Shown here: in pieces, positions 7,315 through 15,894 of the stretch
How positions within the stretch are numbered: position 1 is the stretch's first letter
How the letters are laid out: each line of letters starts with the position of its first letter
DNA from: Streptococcus oralis
GTDB lineage: Bacteria; Bacillota; Bacilli; Lactobacillales; Streptococcaceae
Direction of reading: 5' to 3'
NCBI RefSeq assembly: GCF_004127215.1
Contig: NZ_QEWJ01000009.1
Coordinates: 1-64,000, forward strand
Length of the DNA stretch: 64,000 nt
Made by a program: the position numbers and the translations under genes
Notes under the pieces: model-generated
Seen by the model: the letters and a program-made list of their open reading frames with translations, nothing else
Told to the model about the DNA's origin: nothing
Database searches by the model: none

Positions 7315-9093
7315 TCAATTCTCCTCCAAATACAAATCTAGTGCAATTTGCCCATACTGCTTGGTATAACGATACCAGATATAAAGAAATTCACCTACGG
7401 GTTTCCCAACGCTTTCTTGGAACAGGGCCCACAAAAACCAATAATATGAAGTCACTGATACATAGGCAAAATAGTGACGTTTGGTGTTCTTATCTGGAAC
7501 TTCTTGTAAATAGATTTCAAGTACCTTTTCAGCTTCTTCCACTGTATAATTTGAACACCCAATAAAGGTTCCTAAATCTCCTGCTGGATCTCCCATACCA
7601 GAATATTCCCAATCAATCAAGCTCATTTCGCCAGCTTCGTTCAACAAGAAATTTGGACTATAAGAATCTCCGTGGCAGAGAACCTTTTTCGTCTGCTCTT
7701 CTTGTAGAAACTTTTCGAGAACTGAGACATTCTTATCCAACTCTTCAAGTCCATCAAATTCAAAACGATTGCTGGCTTTTAGTTTTTGTCTAAAATCATC
7801 AATTCCCTCAAATTGGTTAAAGAAATGATTTGTTTTTTCTCCAGATTGGTGCAAACGTCTCAAGAGCTCCATTGCTTTTGCTACATCATCCCAATTATCA
7901 TAATCCAGTTGCTTGGCATTAGGGATAAATTCTGAAATTTTCCAGCCCTCATCCTTGTTCATGGCAACAAAGGTACGGTCAATCTTTAATTTTGCAGCAA
8001 TTTCCATGGAAGCCGCTTCACTAGCACGATCGATATAATTCTCCGTTCCTCTACCTGGATGACGGTAAACATATTTCTTCCCTAGGCAGTCAAATGAAAA
8101 CGAAGTGTTGGTTAAACCGTCTTTTAGGGGTTTAATATTGACAATATCTGAAGCTATACATCCTAATGTCTTACAGATGTTATCAATGATTTCCGAATTA
8201 GTATTCACCAAATAGTGTTCATCAAACTGACGCAACTCATCTAGTGAATCAAACTCCTTAACAATGTCTGCTGAATAATGTCGAGCTTCTAAAGGAAGCT
8301 CCTTGACGTGACGACTATAATAATCTTCCCAGAGCTGTTCGCGATATGGCTCATGTTTAAATTCAGTTTCTAAAATATCTACGAATTTTTCGCTAAATGC
8401 ACGATCAAAATAAACGTGTCCCACCATAGCCCAAGTATTTGTCCCACCGATTTGAATATCGATAATCGTGTGATTGGAATCTTCCTTAGAGCAGTATTCG
8501 TCTGTGTCTCCTTCTGCAAATATAGTCGAATAATAACCTCTGTAAATGTATCGCTCAAACGGATTTTCTACAAAATAATTATCCGAAGAGCAGATATAAG
8601 TGTTAGAAAGTTGATCTCTGACTAGCATGAGAGAAGAACAGTTATTATACTTGTAGTAATCATTATTTACAATGATTTTAACACCAAATTTTTCTGCTAG
8701 ATAGAACATTTTTTCTTGCAGATAGCCTACAATAACTGTAATATCCTCTATCCCAGCTTCTTGCAACTGCTTGATTTCTCTCTCAATCAAACGCTCACCT
8801 TTGACTTGAAGCAATCCTTTAGGTAGCTCATAAGACAGAGGAGCAAAGCGGCTACTCATACCTGCAGCCATGATAATGGCATTCTTCACCTGATACGGAG
8901 CCAAAGCCTCCTCACCTAAGTCAGTTAAGTGATTTTCCTCACTGATCCACTTCTCTTCTTTACATTCCTTGAGAAGATTATTTACCGTCCCCAAAGCGAT
9001 ATCTAGCTGTTCAGCCAATTGTCTCTGCGTAAAGTTTTCGTCTTTGTGAGTCAACAAAAAACGTAAAAGTTTAAATTGTTTTTCTGATAGCAT
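7315..9093 (-). CDS. Fusion: winged-helix domain + LicC-like nucleotidyltransferase + LicA-like choline/aminoalcohol kinase
   Basis: This 592-residue protein has three parts. Residues 1-65 form a helix-turn-helix (FTQRQLAEQLDIALGTVNNLL). Residues 70-295 form a nucleotidyltransferase with AAGMSSRF (76-83), PKG (91-93), YKYNNCSSL and CSSDNYF, all very close to pneumococcal LicC (CTP:phosphocholine cytidylyltransferase). Residues 305-592 form an aminoglycoside/choline kinase fold with KDGLTNTSF, the HGDSYSPN catalytic loop (474-481) and IDWEYSG. In the lic locus LicA and LicC are separate enzymes that phosphorylate choline and make CDP-choline; here both steps and a DNA-binding domain are in one chain. 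Substrate could be choline, ethanolamine or another amino alcohol. It leads an operon with a small membrane protein and two permeases. Confidence 0.85.
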   Translation of the reverse strand: MLSEKQFKLLRFLLTHKDENFTQRQLAEQLDIALGTVNNLLKECKEEKWISEENHLTDLGEEALAPYQVKNAIIMAAGMSSRFAPLSYELPKGLLQVKGERLIEREIKQLQEAGIEDITVIVGYLQEKMFYLAEKFGVKIIVNNDYYKYNNCSSLMLVRDQLSNTYICSSDNYFVENPFERYIYRGYYSTIFAEGDTDEYCSKEDSNHTIIDIQIGGTNTWAMVGHVYFDRAFSEKFVDILETEFKHEPYREQLWEDYYSRHVKELPLEARHYSADIVKEFDSLDELRQFDEHYLVNTNSEIIDNICKTLGCIASDIVNIKPLKDGLTNTSFSFDCLGKKYVYRHPGRGTENYIDRASEAASMEIAAKLKIDRTFVAMNKDEGWKISEFIPNAKQLDYDNWDDVAKAMELLRRLHQSGEKTNHFFNQFEGIDDFRQKLKASNRFEFDGLEELDKNVSVLEKFLQEEQTKKVLCHGDSYSPNFLLNEAGEMSLIDWEYSGMGDPAGDLGTFIGCSNYTVEEAEKVLEIYLQEVPDKNTKRHYFAYVSVTSYYWFLWALFQESVGKPVGEFLYIWYRYTKQYGQIALDLYLEEN

Positions 9094-9108
9094 ATCTTCA
9101 GCCTCTTT

Positions 9109-9146
9109 TGTTCAATAATTCTATTTATTTAATTATATAATGAACA
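9109..9146. promoter_or_regulatory. Inverted repeat overlapping the promoter, candidate operator
   Basis: TGTTCAATAA (9109-9118) and ATAATGAACA (9137-9146) are arms of an imperfect inverted repeat matching at 8 of 10 positions, with TGTTCA/TGAACA exact. One arm covers the edge of the -10 box and the other the start region. The position suits a repressor, and the fused winged helix of the downstream protein is the obvious candidate; this is inference. Confidence 0.45.
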
Positions 9147-9160
9147 CACACTTTTGTCAA
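9132..9160 (-). promoter_or_regulatory. Sigma-A promoter of the fusion-permease operon
   Basis: On the minus strand TTGACA (9155-9160) and TATAAT (9132-9137) are separated by exactly 17 bases, a full consensus match, about 40 bases upstream of the ATG of the fusion gene. Confidence 0.85.
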
Positions 9161-9225
9161 GTTGGATTCCATATCAAGCAAACCGATGCTCAAACCAAAT
9201 CCATAAAAATAGTGGCATAAATCAT

Positions 9226-9877
9226 AACCACCCGTCTAACGGGTGGTTTGCACTAGGGCTATAAGCCCAAATTACCAGCCAGCGCCTAAAGACGCTGGCT
9301 TTCACGTTGTTCAAGCCTCATTGCTCTGGACTCGTCACAAACCTCTCAAAGAGGTGTTCGCATTACTTACCACTATCCCTAAAGGGATCCTCATATTCTG
9401 TTACACTTAATTTATCCAATGCTATATCATACTTTTCCTGCTCTTGAATATATTTCTTAATTGTGGCTTCATTAAGTCCCACTGTACTCACATAATAACC
9501 TTCTGCCCAAAAATGCCGGTTGTCAAACTTGTACTTGAGGTTGGCGTGTTTGTCAAACATCATGAGTGCACTTTTGTCTTTTAAATAACCCATGAAACTT
9601 GAAACACTTATCCTCGGTGGAATATCTCTCCCAAACTACTTCGATATTGATTATAAATGATTTTTCGTCTATACTTAGGGGTAAACACAATGTGATATTT
9701 ACACATCCACTTTGTGTGTGATAAACTATGTGCCTTTTGTCCCATATTTTTCTCCTTTCGCTTTACAATTGGCTTGAACACCTTTATTGTATCGCGTTTG
9801 GAGTTTTTTTGGTATAACCTTCGACGCGCATCCGCATAGCGGGTGGTTTATTGGTCTCGCACCTTACGGAGCGAGAC
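9226..9877 (-). mobile_element. Degenerate IS200/IS605-type element
   Basis: The segment starts with a perfect 8-base stem hairpin (AACCACCC / GGGTGGTT, 9226-9248). It holds a broken TnpA gene and ends with short hairpins at 9832-9842 and 9854-9877. Subterminal hairpins instead of terminal inverted repeats are typical of this family, whose single-strand transposition uses them. The exact ends are not certain. It sits between two converging minus-strand units, downstream of livF and upstream of the fusion operon. Confidence 0.75.
9363..9745 (-). pseudogene. IS200-type Y1 transposase TnpA with internal deletion
   Basis: The N-terminal piece from ATG 9743-9745 encodes MGQKAHSLSHTKWMCKYH and HIVFTPKYRRK, and the C-terminal piece encodes FWAEGYYVSTVGLNEATIKKYIQ. 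At about 9620/9621 the two are joined out of frame with the loss of roughly 28 residues. The missing part carries the HUH metal-binding motif in intact relatives, so the enzyme cannot work. An in-frame ATG at 9593 leaves a 76-residue open frame, but it lacks the active site. Confidence 0.85.
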
Positions 9878-9896
9878 GGACTAATAGTCACATAAC

Positions 9897-9923
9897 GAAA
9901 AAAGAGCTCCTAATTGGAGCTCT
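9897..9923 (-). terminator. Intrinsic terminator of the liv operon
   Basis: On the minus strand GAGCTCC (9916-9922) and GGAGCTC (9904-9910) pair around a 5-base loop and are followed by six T. It is the first strong terminator after livF. Confidence 0.75.
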
Positions 9924-9956
9924 TCAAATCCACTAAATAAAACAATCCACTGATTC

Positions 9957-10064
9957 TGATGATTGCTACGCAATCTCTATCTGCCGACTAAAAAGGTCCC
10001 CCGGACTATAATGATGATTACTTCGTAATCTCCATCTGCAACCTAAACTAGTCTCCCATACTAG
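9957..10064. repeat. Short hairpin-bearing imperfect direct repeats after livF
   Basis: Two related units about 55 bases apart begin TGATGATT and hold small hairpins (GATTGC tac GCAATC at 9961-9975; GATTAC ttc GTAATC near 10016-10030), both followed by CATCTGC or TATCTGC. A third hairpin (AACTAG...CTAGTT) follows near 10047-10067. They lie in the 3' untranslated part of the liv transcript. I do not recognise the element. Confidence 0.45.
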
Positions 10065-10065
10065 T

Positions 10066-10776
10066 TTAGCCACCCAGATATGCTTTTCTGACTTCGTCTG
10101 ATGCTGCAAGTTCTTTTCCTGTTCCTGATAGGACAATCTTACCTGTTTCTAGTACATAAGCACGATCTGAGATGGCAAGCGCTTTATTAGCATTTTGTTC
10201 AACCAAGAGAACGGTTGTTCCTTGTTTTTGAATCTCTTGGATAATGTCAAAGATCTCTTGGATAAAGATGGGCGCAAGTCCCATAGATGGCTCGTCCAAG
10301 AGGAGAAGCTTAGGCATGGACATGAGCGCACGTCCCATTGCAAGCATCTGTTGCTCCCCTCCTGAAAGAGTAGCAGCATCTTGATTCTTACGTTCTTCTA
10401 GGCGAGGAAAACGTGAAAACACCTTCTTGAGATTGAGCAAGTTTTTATCCTTATCAGTGCTTAGGAATGCTCCCATCTCAAGATTTTCCAGAACTGTCAT
10501 CCCTGGAAAAACATGACGACCTTCAGGAACTTGAGACAGGCCTTCTGCGACAATCTTACGAGCTGGAAACTTTTGGATTTCTTGCTCTTTGTAAATGATT
10601 TTTCCAGAAGATACTTTCTCTAAACCTGAGATAGCGCGAAGGGTAGATGTTTTGCCAGCCCCATTGGCACCAATTAAGGTAACCACTTCTCCCTCGTTTA
10701 CTTCGAAAGAGATATCTTTGACGGCTTCGATAGCTCCATAGGAGATGGATAAGTTTTCAACTTTCAGTAAGGACAT
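10066..10776 (-). CDS. livF: Branched-chain amino acid ABC transporter ATPase LivF
   Basis: The 236-residue cytoplasmic ATPase has Walker A GANGAGKTS (near 35), signature LSGGEQQMLAMGRAL (near 137) and Walker B LLLLDEPSMGLAP. The EPSMGLAP variant is characteristic of LivF. With LivG it powers uptake of leucine, isoleucine and valine through LivH-LivM from the lipoprotein LivJ. It is last in the operon, and its ATG overlaps the livG stop by one base. Confidence 0.95.
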   Translation of the reverse strand: MSLLKVENLSISYGAIEAVKDISFEVNEGEVVTLIGANGAGKTSTLRAISGLEKVSSGKIIYKEQEIQKFPARKIVAEGLSQVPEGRHVFPGMTVLENLEMGAFLSTDKDKNLLNLKKVFSRFPRLEERKNQDAATLSGGEQQMLAMGRALMSMPKLLLLDEPSMGLAPIFIQEIFDIIQEIQKQGTTVLLVEQNANKALAISDRAYVLETGKIVLSGTGKELAASDEVRKAYLGG

Positions 10777-11540
10777 TATGCTTCACCTCCTAAGTAAGCT
10801 TCAATAACGCGTTTATTATTCTTGATTTCTTCTGGAGTTCCATGGGCGATCAAGCGGCCATATTCCAATACATAGATTCGCTCAGTCACATCCATGACCA
10901 AGTTCATATCATGCTCGATGAGGATGATCGTGATTCCGAAATCGTTTTTAATCTGACGGATTAAACCTGTTAATTCAGCTGTTTCTTGAGGGTTCATCCC
11001 TGCAGCAGGTTCATCCAAGAAAAGGATTTTAGGTTCTGTCGCCAAGGCACGTACAATCTCCAAGTGGCGTTGTTGTCCATAGGCTAAGTTTTTTGCTAAA
11101 GTATCCGCCTCACCTTCCAAATGGAAGATAGACAAAAGTTCCATAGCTTTTTGCTTCAATTGCTCCTCACTCTTATAATAAGCAGGAAGACGGAATAGAG
11201 AAGCCAAAAGATGAGAAGGTTGATGGTTGGCCATCCCAATTAGGACATTTTCCAAGACAGTCATATCTTTAAAGAGACGGATATTTTGGAATGTACGAGA
11301 GAGACCCAAGGAAGCAATCTTGTATGGAGCCTTGTTGTTTAACACATGCCCATCTAAGGTTACAGTTCCTTCCGAAGGAACATAGACACCTGTTAGAAGG
11401 TTAAAAAGTGTTGTTTTTCCAGCACCATTTGGTCCAATCAAACCAACCAATTCACCCTCGTTCAGTTCCATGGTCACATCACTAACTGCAGTTAGTCCAC
11501 CGAAGTGTTTTGTTAAATTTTTAACTTCAAGTAATGCCAT
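10776..11540 (-). CDS. livG: Branched-chain amino acid ABC transporter ATPase LivG
   Basis: The 254-residue ATPase has Walker A GPNGAGKTT (near 37), the abbreviated signature AYGQQRHLEIVRAL and Walker B ILFLDEPAAGMNPQE. The PAAGMNP wording and NKRVIEAYLGG tail are typical of LivG. It pairs with LivF. It overlaps livM and livF by single bases, so the genes are translated as one unit. Confidence 0.95.
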   Translation of the reverse strand: MALLEVKNLTKHFGGLTAVSDVTMELNEGELVGLIGPNGAGKTTLFNLLTGVYVPSEGTVTLDGHVLNNKAPYKIASLGLSRTFQNIRLFKDMTVLENVLIGMANHQPSHLLASLFRLPAYYKSEEQLKQKAMELLSIFHLEGEADTLAKNLAYGQQRHLEIVRALATEPKILFLDEPAAGMNPQETAELTGLIRQIKNDFGITIILIEHDMNLVMDVTERIYVLEYGRLIAHGTPEEIKNNKRVIEAYLGGEA

Positions 11541-12493
11541 TAGTTTGTCTCCTCCTTTTTCTTGTTAAAGAATTTTGAAAGATACAATTCTTTGGTTCCA
11601 AGCAAGCCTTCGGAGCGGAAAAGCATAACGAGGACTAGAGCCAAAGCATAAATGATCATCCGCAATTCAGCAAAGTTTTGGAGGTACATATTCAAAATTC
11701 CGAGGACTACCGCCGCAATGATGGTTCCTGTAATGGAACCAAGTCCACCTAGAACCGCGATAATAAGGTAGTCGATAGAGTTCATTAAACGGAAATTGTT
11801 TGGAACCACAACACCGATATAGCTTGCATAGATAGAACCGGCTACGGCGGAAATCATGGCACCAATGACGAAAATCATGACTTTCATCTTGGTCACATTC
11901 ACTCCCATGGCCTCAGCCGCAATTTCGTCTTCACGAATAGTGATGGCTTGACGACCTGTTGAAGAAATAAGGAAGTTCAGAACAAGAATGGTAATGAGAA
12001 CAACAATGACAAAGACAGCTTCCCAACTGACATAAGGAAGGATGTTGGTCATACCTGCAGGACCATTGGTTAATTCACCACCGTTCTCAATCAGTTTACG
12101 GATGATTTCTGCCATCCCTAGAGTTGCGATTGCCAGATAGTCCCCTTTTAAACGAAGAGTTGGCAAACCAAAGATAATGGCAACAATGGCTGCTAGAATC
12201 ACACCTACTACAATAGATAAGTAAAAACTATCATAGGTCGGAGTTTTGCTTGTCATGATTGCAGTGGCATAAGCACCAATAGCCATAAAACCAGCTTGCC
12301 CAAGAGTGAACTGTCCTGTAAACCCAAGAACAAGATTGGTTCCCAATCCCATGAGAACAGCGATCCCAATACCAATCAAAATGCGAACATAATACATGTT
12401 CATTAGACCTGTTACTTCAGCTAGCTTTAAAAGGGCAAAGAGAGCCACGATTAGCGCAAGCCAAATCAAATTTACTTTTAAATTTTTCTTCAT
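11540..12493 (-). CDS. livM: Branched-chain amino acid ABC transporter permease LivM
   Basis: This 317-residue permease has about nine hydrophobic segments and the LivHM-type loop GDYLAIATLGMAEIIRKL, near the ATPase contact region, with TNGPAGM following. It forms the channel with LivH. The N-terminus (KVNLIWLALIVALFALLKL) begins in a membrane segment. It is three bases after livH, inside the operon. Confidence 0.94.
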   Translation of the reverse strand: MKKNLKVNLIWLALIVALFALLKLAEVTGLMNMYYVRILIGIGIAVLMGLGTNLVLGFTGQFTLGQAGFMAIGAYATAIMTSKTPTYDSFYLSIVVGVILAAIVAIIFGLPTLRLKGDYLAIATLGMAEIIRKLIENGGELTNGPAGMTNILPYVSWEAVFVIVVLITILVLNFLISSTGRQAITIREDEIAAEAMGVNVTKMKVMIFVIGAMISAVAGSIYASYIGVVVPNNFRLMNSIDYLIIAVLGGLGSITGTIIAAVVLGILNMYLQNFAELRMIIYALALVLVMLFRSEGLLGTKELYLSKFFNKKKEETN

Positions 12494-12496
12494 TGC

Positions 12497-13438
12497 TTAC
12501 ACCTTTTCTTTCACATTTTTGCCAAGGATACCAGCTGGACGGATCAAGAGAATCAAAATCAATACAATATAAACAATGGCATCACGGAAGTTTGAGAAAC
12601 CAAGGGCAACTGTAATGGTTTCGACTCCACCAATCAAGAAACCTCCCAAGGTTGCACCTGGAATAATTCCAATACCACCTAAAACTGCCGCGACAAAGGC
12701 TTTGATACCTGGTACCATCCCCATCAAGGGTTCAATAGATGGTTGAGAAAGTGGAATCAAGACACCTGCAGCACCTGCAAGAGCTGAACCCAAAGCAAAG
12801 GTAAAGCTAATGGTTGAGTTTACATTGATCCCCATCAATTGGGCAGCGTCGCTATCCACTGAAACAGCACGCATGGCTTTCCCCATTTTTGTTTGTTTCA
12901 CGACATATTGGAGGACAAACATTAGGACGATTGCAACGATGAAGATGATAAACTCTGCATTAGTGATAAAATCAAAGGTCATTGAACCAATTTGTAGCGG
13001 TTTAACCACAAGGGCTTCTTCTGGATAGGAACGTGGTTGCGCTCCGAAGAGGAAGACCATTCCATATTCCAAGAAGAAAGATACACCAATCGCCGTAATC
13101 AAGGCCGAAATTCTTGAGGCATTTCGAATCGGACGATAGGCTAAAAATTCAATCAACATTCCAACTGCTGCAGTCACAATCATAGTTACCGCGATAATCA
13201 CCAAGAGAGCGATATAAAAACGCCATTCTGCTGATGGAATAAAGGTTAAATATGGAGCAATATTAAAATTGTTAAAGAGGAAATACCCCATGAAAGCTCC
13301 CAGCATGAAGATATCCCCATGCGCAAAGTTAATTAATTTAATAATCCCGTAAACCATGGTATATCCTAAAGCAAGGAGAGCAAAGATGCTCCCCGATACC
13401 AAGGCGTTTACAAGCTGATGTAAAATCTGATTTGACAT
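12497..13438 (-). CDS. livH: Branched-chain amino acid ABC transporter permease LivH
   Basis: The 313-residue protein has about eight membrane segments. It carries the family's N-terminal GYTMVYGIIKLINFAHGD motif and AMRAVSVDSDAAQLMGIN, the cytoplasmic loop that docks with the ATPases. It lies 78 bases after livJ in the same direction and is the first membrane subunit gene. Confidence 0.94.
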   Translation of the reverse strand: MSNQILHQLVNALVSGSIFALLALGYTMVYGIIKLINFAHGDIFMLGAFMGYFLFNNFNIAPYLTFIPSAEWRFYIALLVIIAVTMIVTAAVGMLIEFLAYRPIRNASRISALITAIGVSFFLEYGMVFLFGAQPRSYPEEALVVKPLQIGSMTFDFITNAEFIIFIVAIVLMFVLQYVVKQTKMGKAMRAVSVDSDAAQLMGINVNSTISFTFALGSALAGAAGVLIPLSQPSIEPLMGMVPGIKAFVAAVLGGIGIIPGATLGGFLIGGVETITVALGFSNFRDAIVYIVLILILLIRPAGILGKNVKEKV

Positions 13439-13516
13439 ATACTACCAAACTTTCTATAATTTCTAGTCATTCTCTTATATCAATGAAGAGGATGAATAAT
13501 AGAATCTCCCTCGAAT

Positions 13517-14698
13517 CTAGTCTTTCACCTCAACTGGTGTAGCTGATTCCTCTGCACCATTTTCAAGACGAACCATAAGGGCTGACTTGATTGGATTGTG
13601 CTGCCCATCAATGGACATTACACCGGTGACCCCTTCAAAGTTTTTCAAATTCCCAAGATTTTTGGCAACCTCTGTAGAATCTGAAGCTCCCTTAGAAGCC
13701 TCTGCCACCATATAAACAGAGTCGTAGGCAAGAGCCGCAAACATATTAGGAACGTCATTGTATTCTTTCTTATAGTTCTCGATAAAGGCTGCAGCTTTAT
13801 CATTTAGGTTCACTTTTGATGAGTAGCCTGATACAAAGTAAACATCTGTCGCATTTTTCTTATCAGACAATTTCACGAATGTTTCATCACTAAAGCCATC
13901 CGGACCAAGAATCGGTTTATTGATACCCATCTCACGCGCTTGCTTTGTAATGATACCAGTTTCCGTATAGTAACCAGGCATAACAATGGCATCGAAGTCC
14001 AAGTCTTTGAAACGAGTCAAGGCTGCTTTGTAGTCTTTATCTCCTGCGATAAAGGTCGATTCAGCAACGATTTCCCCTTTGTATTTGCGTTTGAATTCTG
14101 CTGCGATCCCTTGAGCATAGTCTGAAGAGTTATCATAATAGAGGACAACCTTCTTCGCATTCATATTTTCAGCAGCAAACTGGGCCAATACTTGACCTTG
14201 GAAGCTATCTTTAAATGTTGTTCTAAAGACAAACTCTTTCGTTGAACCATCTTTATTGACTGTTAAGTCATCTTGTGTTCCAGAAGGTGTTAGAAGAGGC
14301 ACTCCTGTTTTTTGAGATTCTAGACTAGAAGCGGCGGTTGCCCCTGAAGTCGCTGGTCCGATGATGGTCGTTACTTGACTTTGAACCGCAAGGTTTGTAG
14401 CTGTAGTGGAAGCTTCAGCGATTTCAGATTTGTTATCCTTGGCAACTAGTTCAATCATCTTGCCATCAACACCACCATTGGCATTGATCTCCTTAACGGC
14501 AAGCTTAATTCCATTGTACTCAGCAGTACCATAAGCTGCTACTGCCCCTGAAAGCTCCATGTTAACACCAATTTTGATGGTCTCTTCTCCTATTTTGTTT
14601 CCTTTGGCATTGGCAGTAACATCAGGCGACTGGCCACATGCTGCCAAGCTCATCAGGCAGAGCAAAGAAAAAGCCCCTAGAGCAAGTTTTTTTATCAT
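13517..14698 (-). CDS. livJ: Branched-chain amino acid-binding lipoprotein LivJ
   Basis: The start is set at ATG 14696-14698, giving about 393 residues that begin MIKKLALGAFSLLCLMSLAACG. This is a signal peptide with lipobox LAAC, so the protein is lipid-anchored outside the membrane. An open frame runs 52 codons further upstream but would bury the signal peptide. The periplasmic-binding fold is visible from KIGVNMELSGAVAAYG onward. It captures branched-chain amino acids for LivHMGF, and in pneumococcus the operon is a known amino acid uptake system. Confidence 0.94.
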   Translation of the reverse strand: MIKKLALGAFSLLCLMSLAACGQSPDVTANAKGNKIGEETIKIGVNMELSGAVAAYGTAEYNGIKLAVKEINANGGVDGKMIELVAKDNKSEIAEASTTATNLAVQSQVTTIIGPATSGATAASSLESQKTGVPLLTPSGTQDDLTVNKDGSTKEFVFRTTFKDSFQGQVLAQFAAENMNAKKVVLYYDNSSDYAQGIAAEFKRKYKGEIVAESTFIAGDKDYKAALTRFKDLDFDAIVMPGYYTETGIITKQAREMGINKPILGPDGFSDETFVKLSDKKNATDVYFVSGYSSKVNLNDKAAAFIENYKKEYNDVPNMFAALAYDSVYMVAEASKGASDSTEVAKNLGNLKNFEGVTGVMSIDGQHNPIKSALMVRLENGAEESATPVEVKD

Positions 14699-14781
14699 AA
14701 TCGTCTCCTTATTGCGAATAATGTAATACCTACTAATATACAGAATTATCTGAAAATTGTCAACATAAAAAACGCATTCTA

Positions 14782-15051
14782 TTAAATGATTGCGTTTTCT
14801 TCGGTGCGATAGAGATTCCCAACAAAGGGAGTTTCTAACTCCTGAATGTGACACCGTCTAATTTTCTTGATATATCTTTCCTTACCTAATCTCTCAACTA
14901 AGTCATCTAGCTCCTCAGTCGGAACATAAAGTTGTAGGTAGCGATGCTTTTTAGAATGATAGAAAATGTCTCCATATTCCTGTAGTTTTTTCGCATCTCT
15001 ATTATAGTAGAGATAGATGATTAATCCTGAGCGATTGACCTTTTCAAACAT
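14782..15051 (-). CDS. YlbG family (DUF2129) small protein
   Basis: The 89-residue soluble protein matches the Firmicute YlbG/UPF0298 family, including the [18 protein letters not shown]-terminal strand and the [11 protein letters not shown] segment. The function is unknown. It lies between clpP and livJ. A terminator stands between clpP and its start, so it probably has its own promoter or depends on read-through. Confidence 0.85.
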   Translation of the reverse strand: MFEKVNRSGLIIYLYYNRDAKKLQEYGDIFYHSKKHRYLQLYVPTEELDDLVERLGKERYIKKIRRCHIQELETPFVGNLYRTEENAII

Positions 15052-15091
15052 GTTAAATCCTCTTTCTAAGAAATCTTCTCCTAATTATATC

Positions 15092-15121
15092 AAAAAAAGC
15101 AAACTCCGTCGAGTTTGCTTT
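15092..15121 (-). terminator. Intrinsic terminator after clpP
   Basis: On the minus strand AGCAAACTC and GAGTTTGCT pair around a 4-base loop and run into seven T. It lies just downstream of the clpP stop. Confidence 0.85.
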
Positions 15122-15130
15122 CTAGGTTGC

Positions 15131-15721
15131 TTAGCTTAACGAATTGTTGGCCATGATTTCATCAATAAATCCATATTCAAGCGTTTCTTGGGCGCTCATC
15201 CAGTAATCACGTTCCGCATCTGCATGAATTTGCTCAACTGATTTACCAGAGTTATCTGCAAGAATTTGCTCCAAAGTCTTACGAGTTTTGAGCAAGTGTT
15301 CTGCTGCGATTGCCATATCCGTTTGTTGGGTACCACCACCTGTACCACCCATTGGTTGGTGAATCATATACTCTGCATTTGGAAGCATGAAGCGTTTGCC
15401 TTTTGCACCACTTGATGCAATGACAGTCCCCATGGATGCAGCCATCCCCATAACAATGGTTTGAACATCTGCCTTGATAAAGTTCATGGTATCAACGATT
15501 GCCAGACCAGCTGAAACAGATCCTCCAGGTGTGTTGACATAAAGGTAAATATCTTTTGTACTATCTTGGGCATCCAAGAAAAGCAATTGGGCAATAACTG
15601 AGTTGGCCATATTGTCTTCAACTGGACCTGTTAGCATGATGATGCGGTCTTTCAGAAGACGAGAGTAAATATCATAGGAACGTTCTCCACGGCTTGTTTG
15701 TTCAATAACTACAGGAATCAT
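15131..15721 (-). CDS. clpP: ATP-dependent Clp protease proteolytic subunit ClpP
   Basis: ClpP is the serine protease core that works with ClpX, ClpC or ClpE in protein quality control and competence control. The 196 residues include the catalytic Ser in [14 protein letters not shown] (near 97), His in MIHQPMGG (near 122) and the C-terminal Asp region. The start [20 protein letters not shown] is the conserved N-terminus, with no propeptide. Its promoter carries a CtsR operator. ClpX is encoded 46 kb away in this window. Confidence 0.97.
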   Translation of the reverse strand: MIPVVIEQTSRGERSYDIYSRLLKDRIIMLTGPVEDNMANSVIAQLLFLDAQDSTKDIYLYVNTPGGSVSAGLAIVDTMNFIKADVQTIVMGMAASMGTVIASSGAKGKRFMLPNAEYMIHQPMGGTGGGTQQTDMAIAAEHLLKTRKTLEQILADNSGKSVEQIHADAERDYWMSAQETLEYGFIDEIMANNSLS

Positions 15722-15775
15722 TCATTTCTCCTTTTAATGTTGAATTTTCTTAGTCTTACGACTCAATACAGAACT

Positions 15776-15804
15776 ATTATATCTTTTTGGTCAAAAAAGG
15801 TCAA
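15776..15804 (-). promoter_or_regulatory. clpP promoter
   Basis: On the minus strand TTGACC (15799-15804) and TATAAT (15776-15781) are 17 bases apart. The -35 box lies inside the CtsR operator. Confidence 0.85.
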
Positions 15805-15805
15805 A
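15789..15805. promoter_or_regulatory. CtsR heat-shock operator
   Basis: The plus strand shows the direct heptad repeat GGTCAAA AAA GGTCAAA, an exact match to the CtsR recognition pattern. It overlaps the -35 of the clpP promoter, so CtsR binding should block transcription until heat stress. Confidence 0.92.
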
Positions 15806-15894
15806 TCTTTGCTCTATTCTCTAAACAGAAACAAAAACTCAACCTCCTTTCAAGTCAAAAACGAACTTCTAGTTTCAATATTTACTTTGGAATC

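Noticed and set aside
7315-9093. Calling the fusion a plain MarR regulator or a sugar nucleotidyltransferase
   Set aside because: The winged helix is only the first ~65 residues, and the other two domains match LicC and LicA motifs far better than sugar enzymes.
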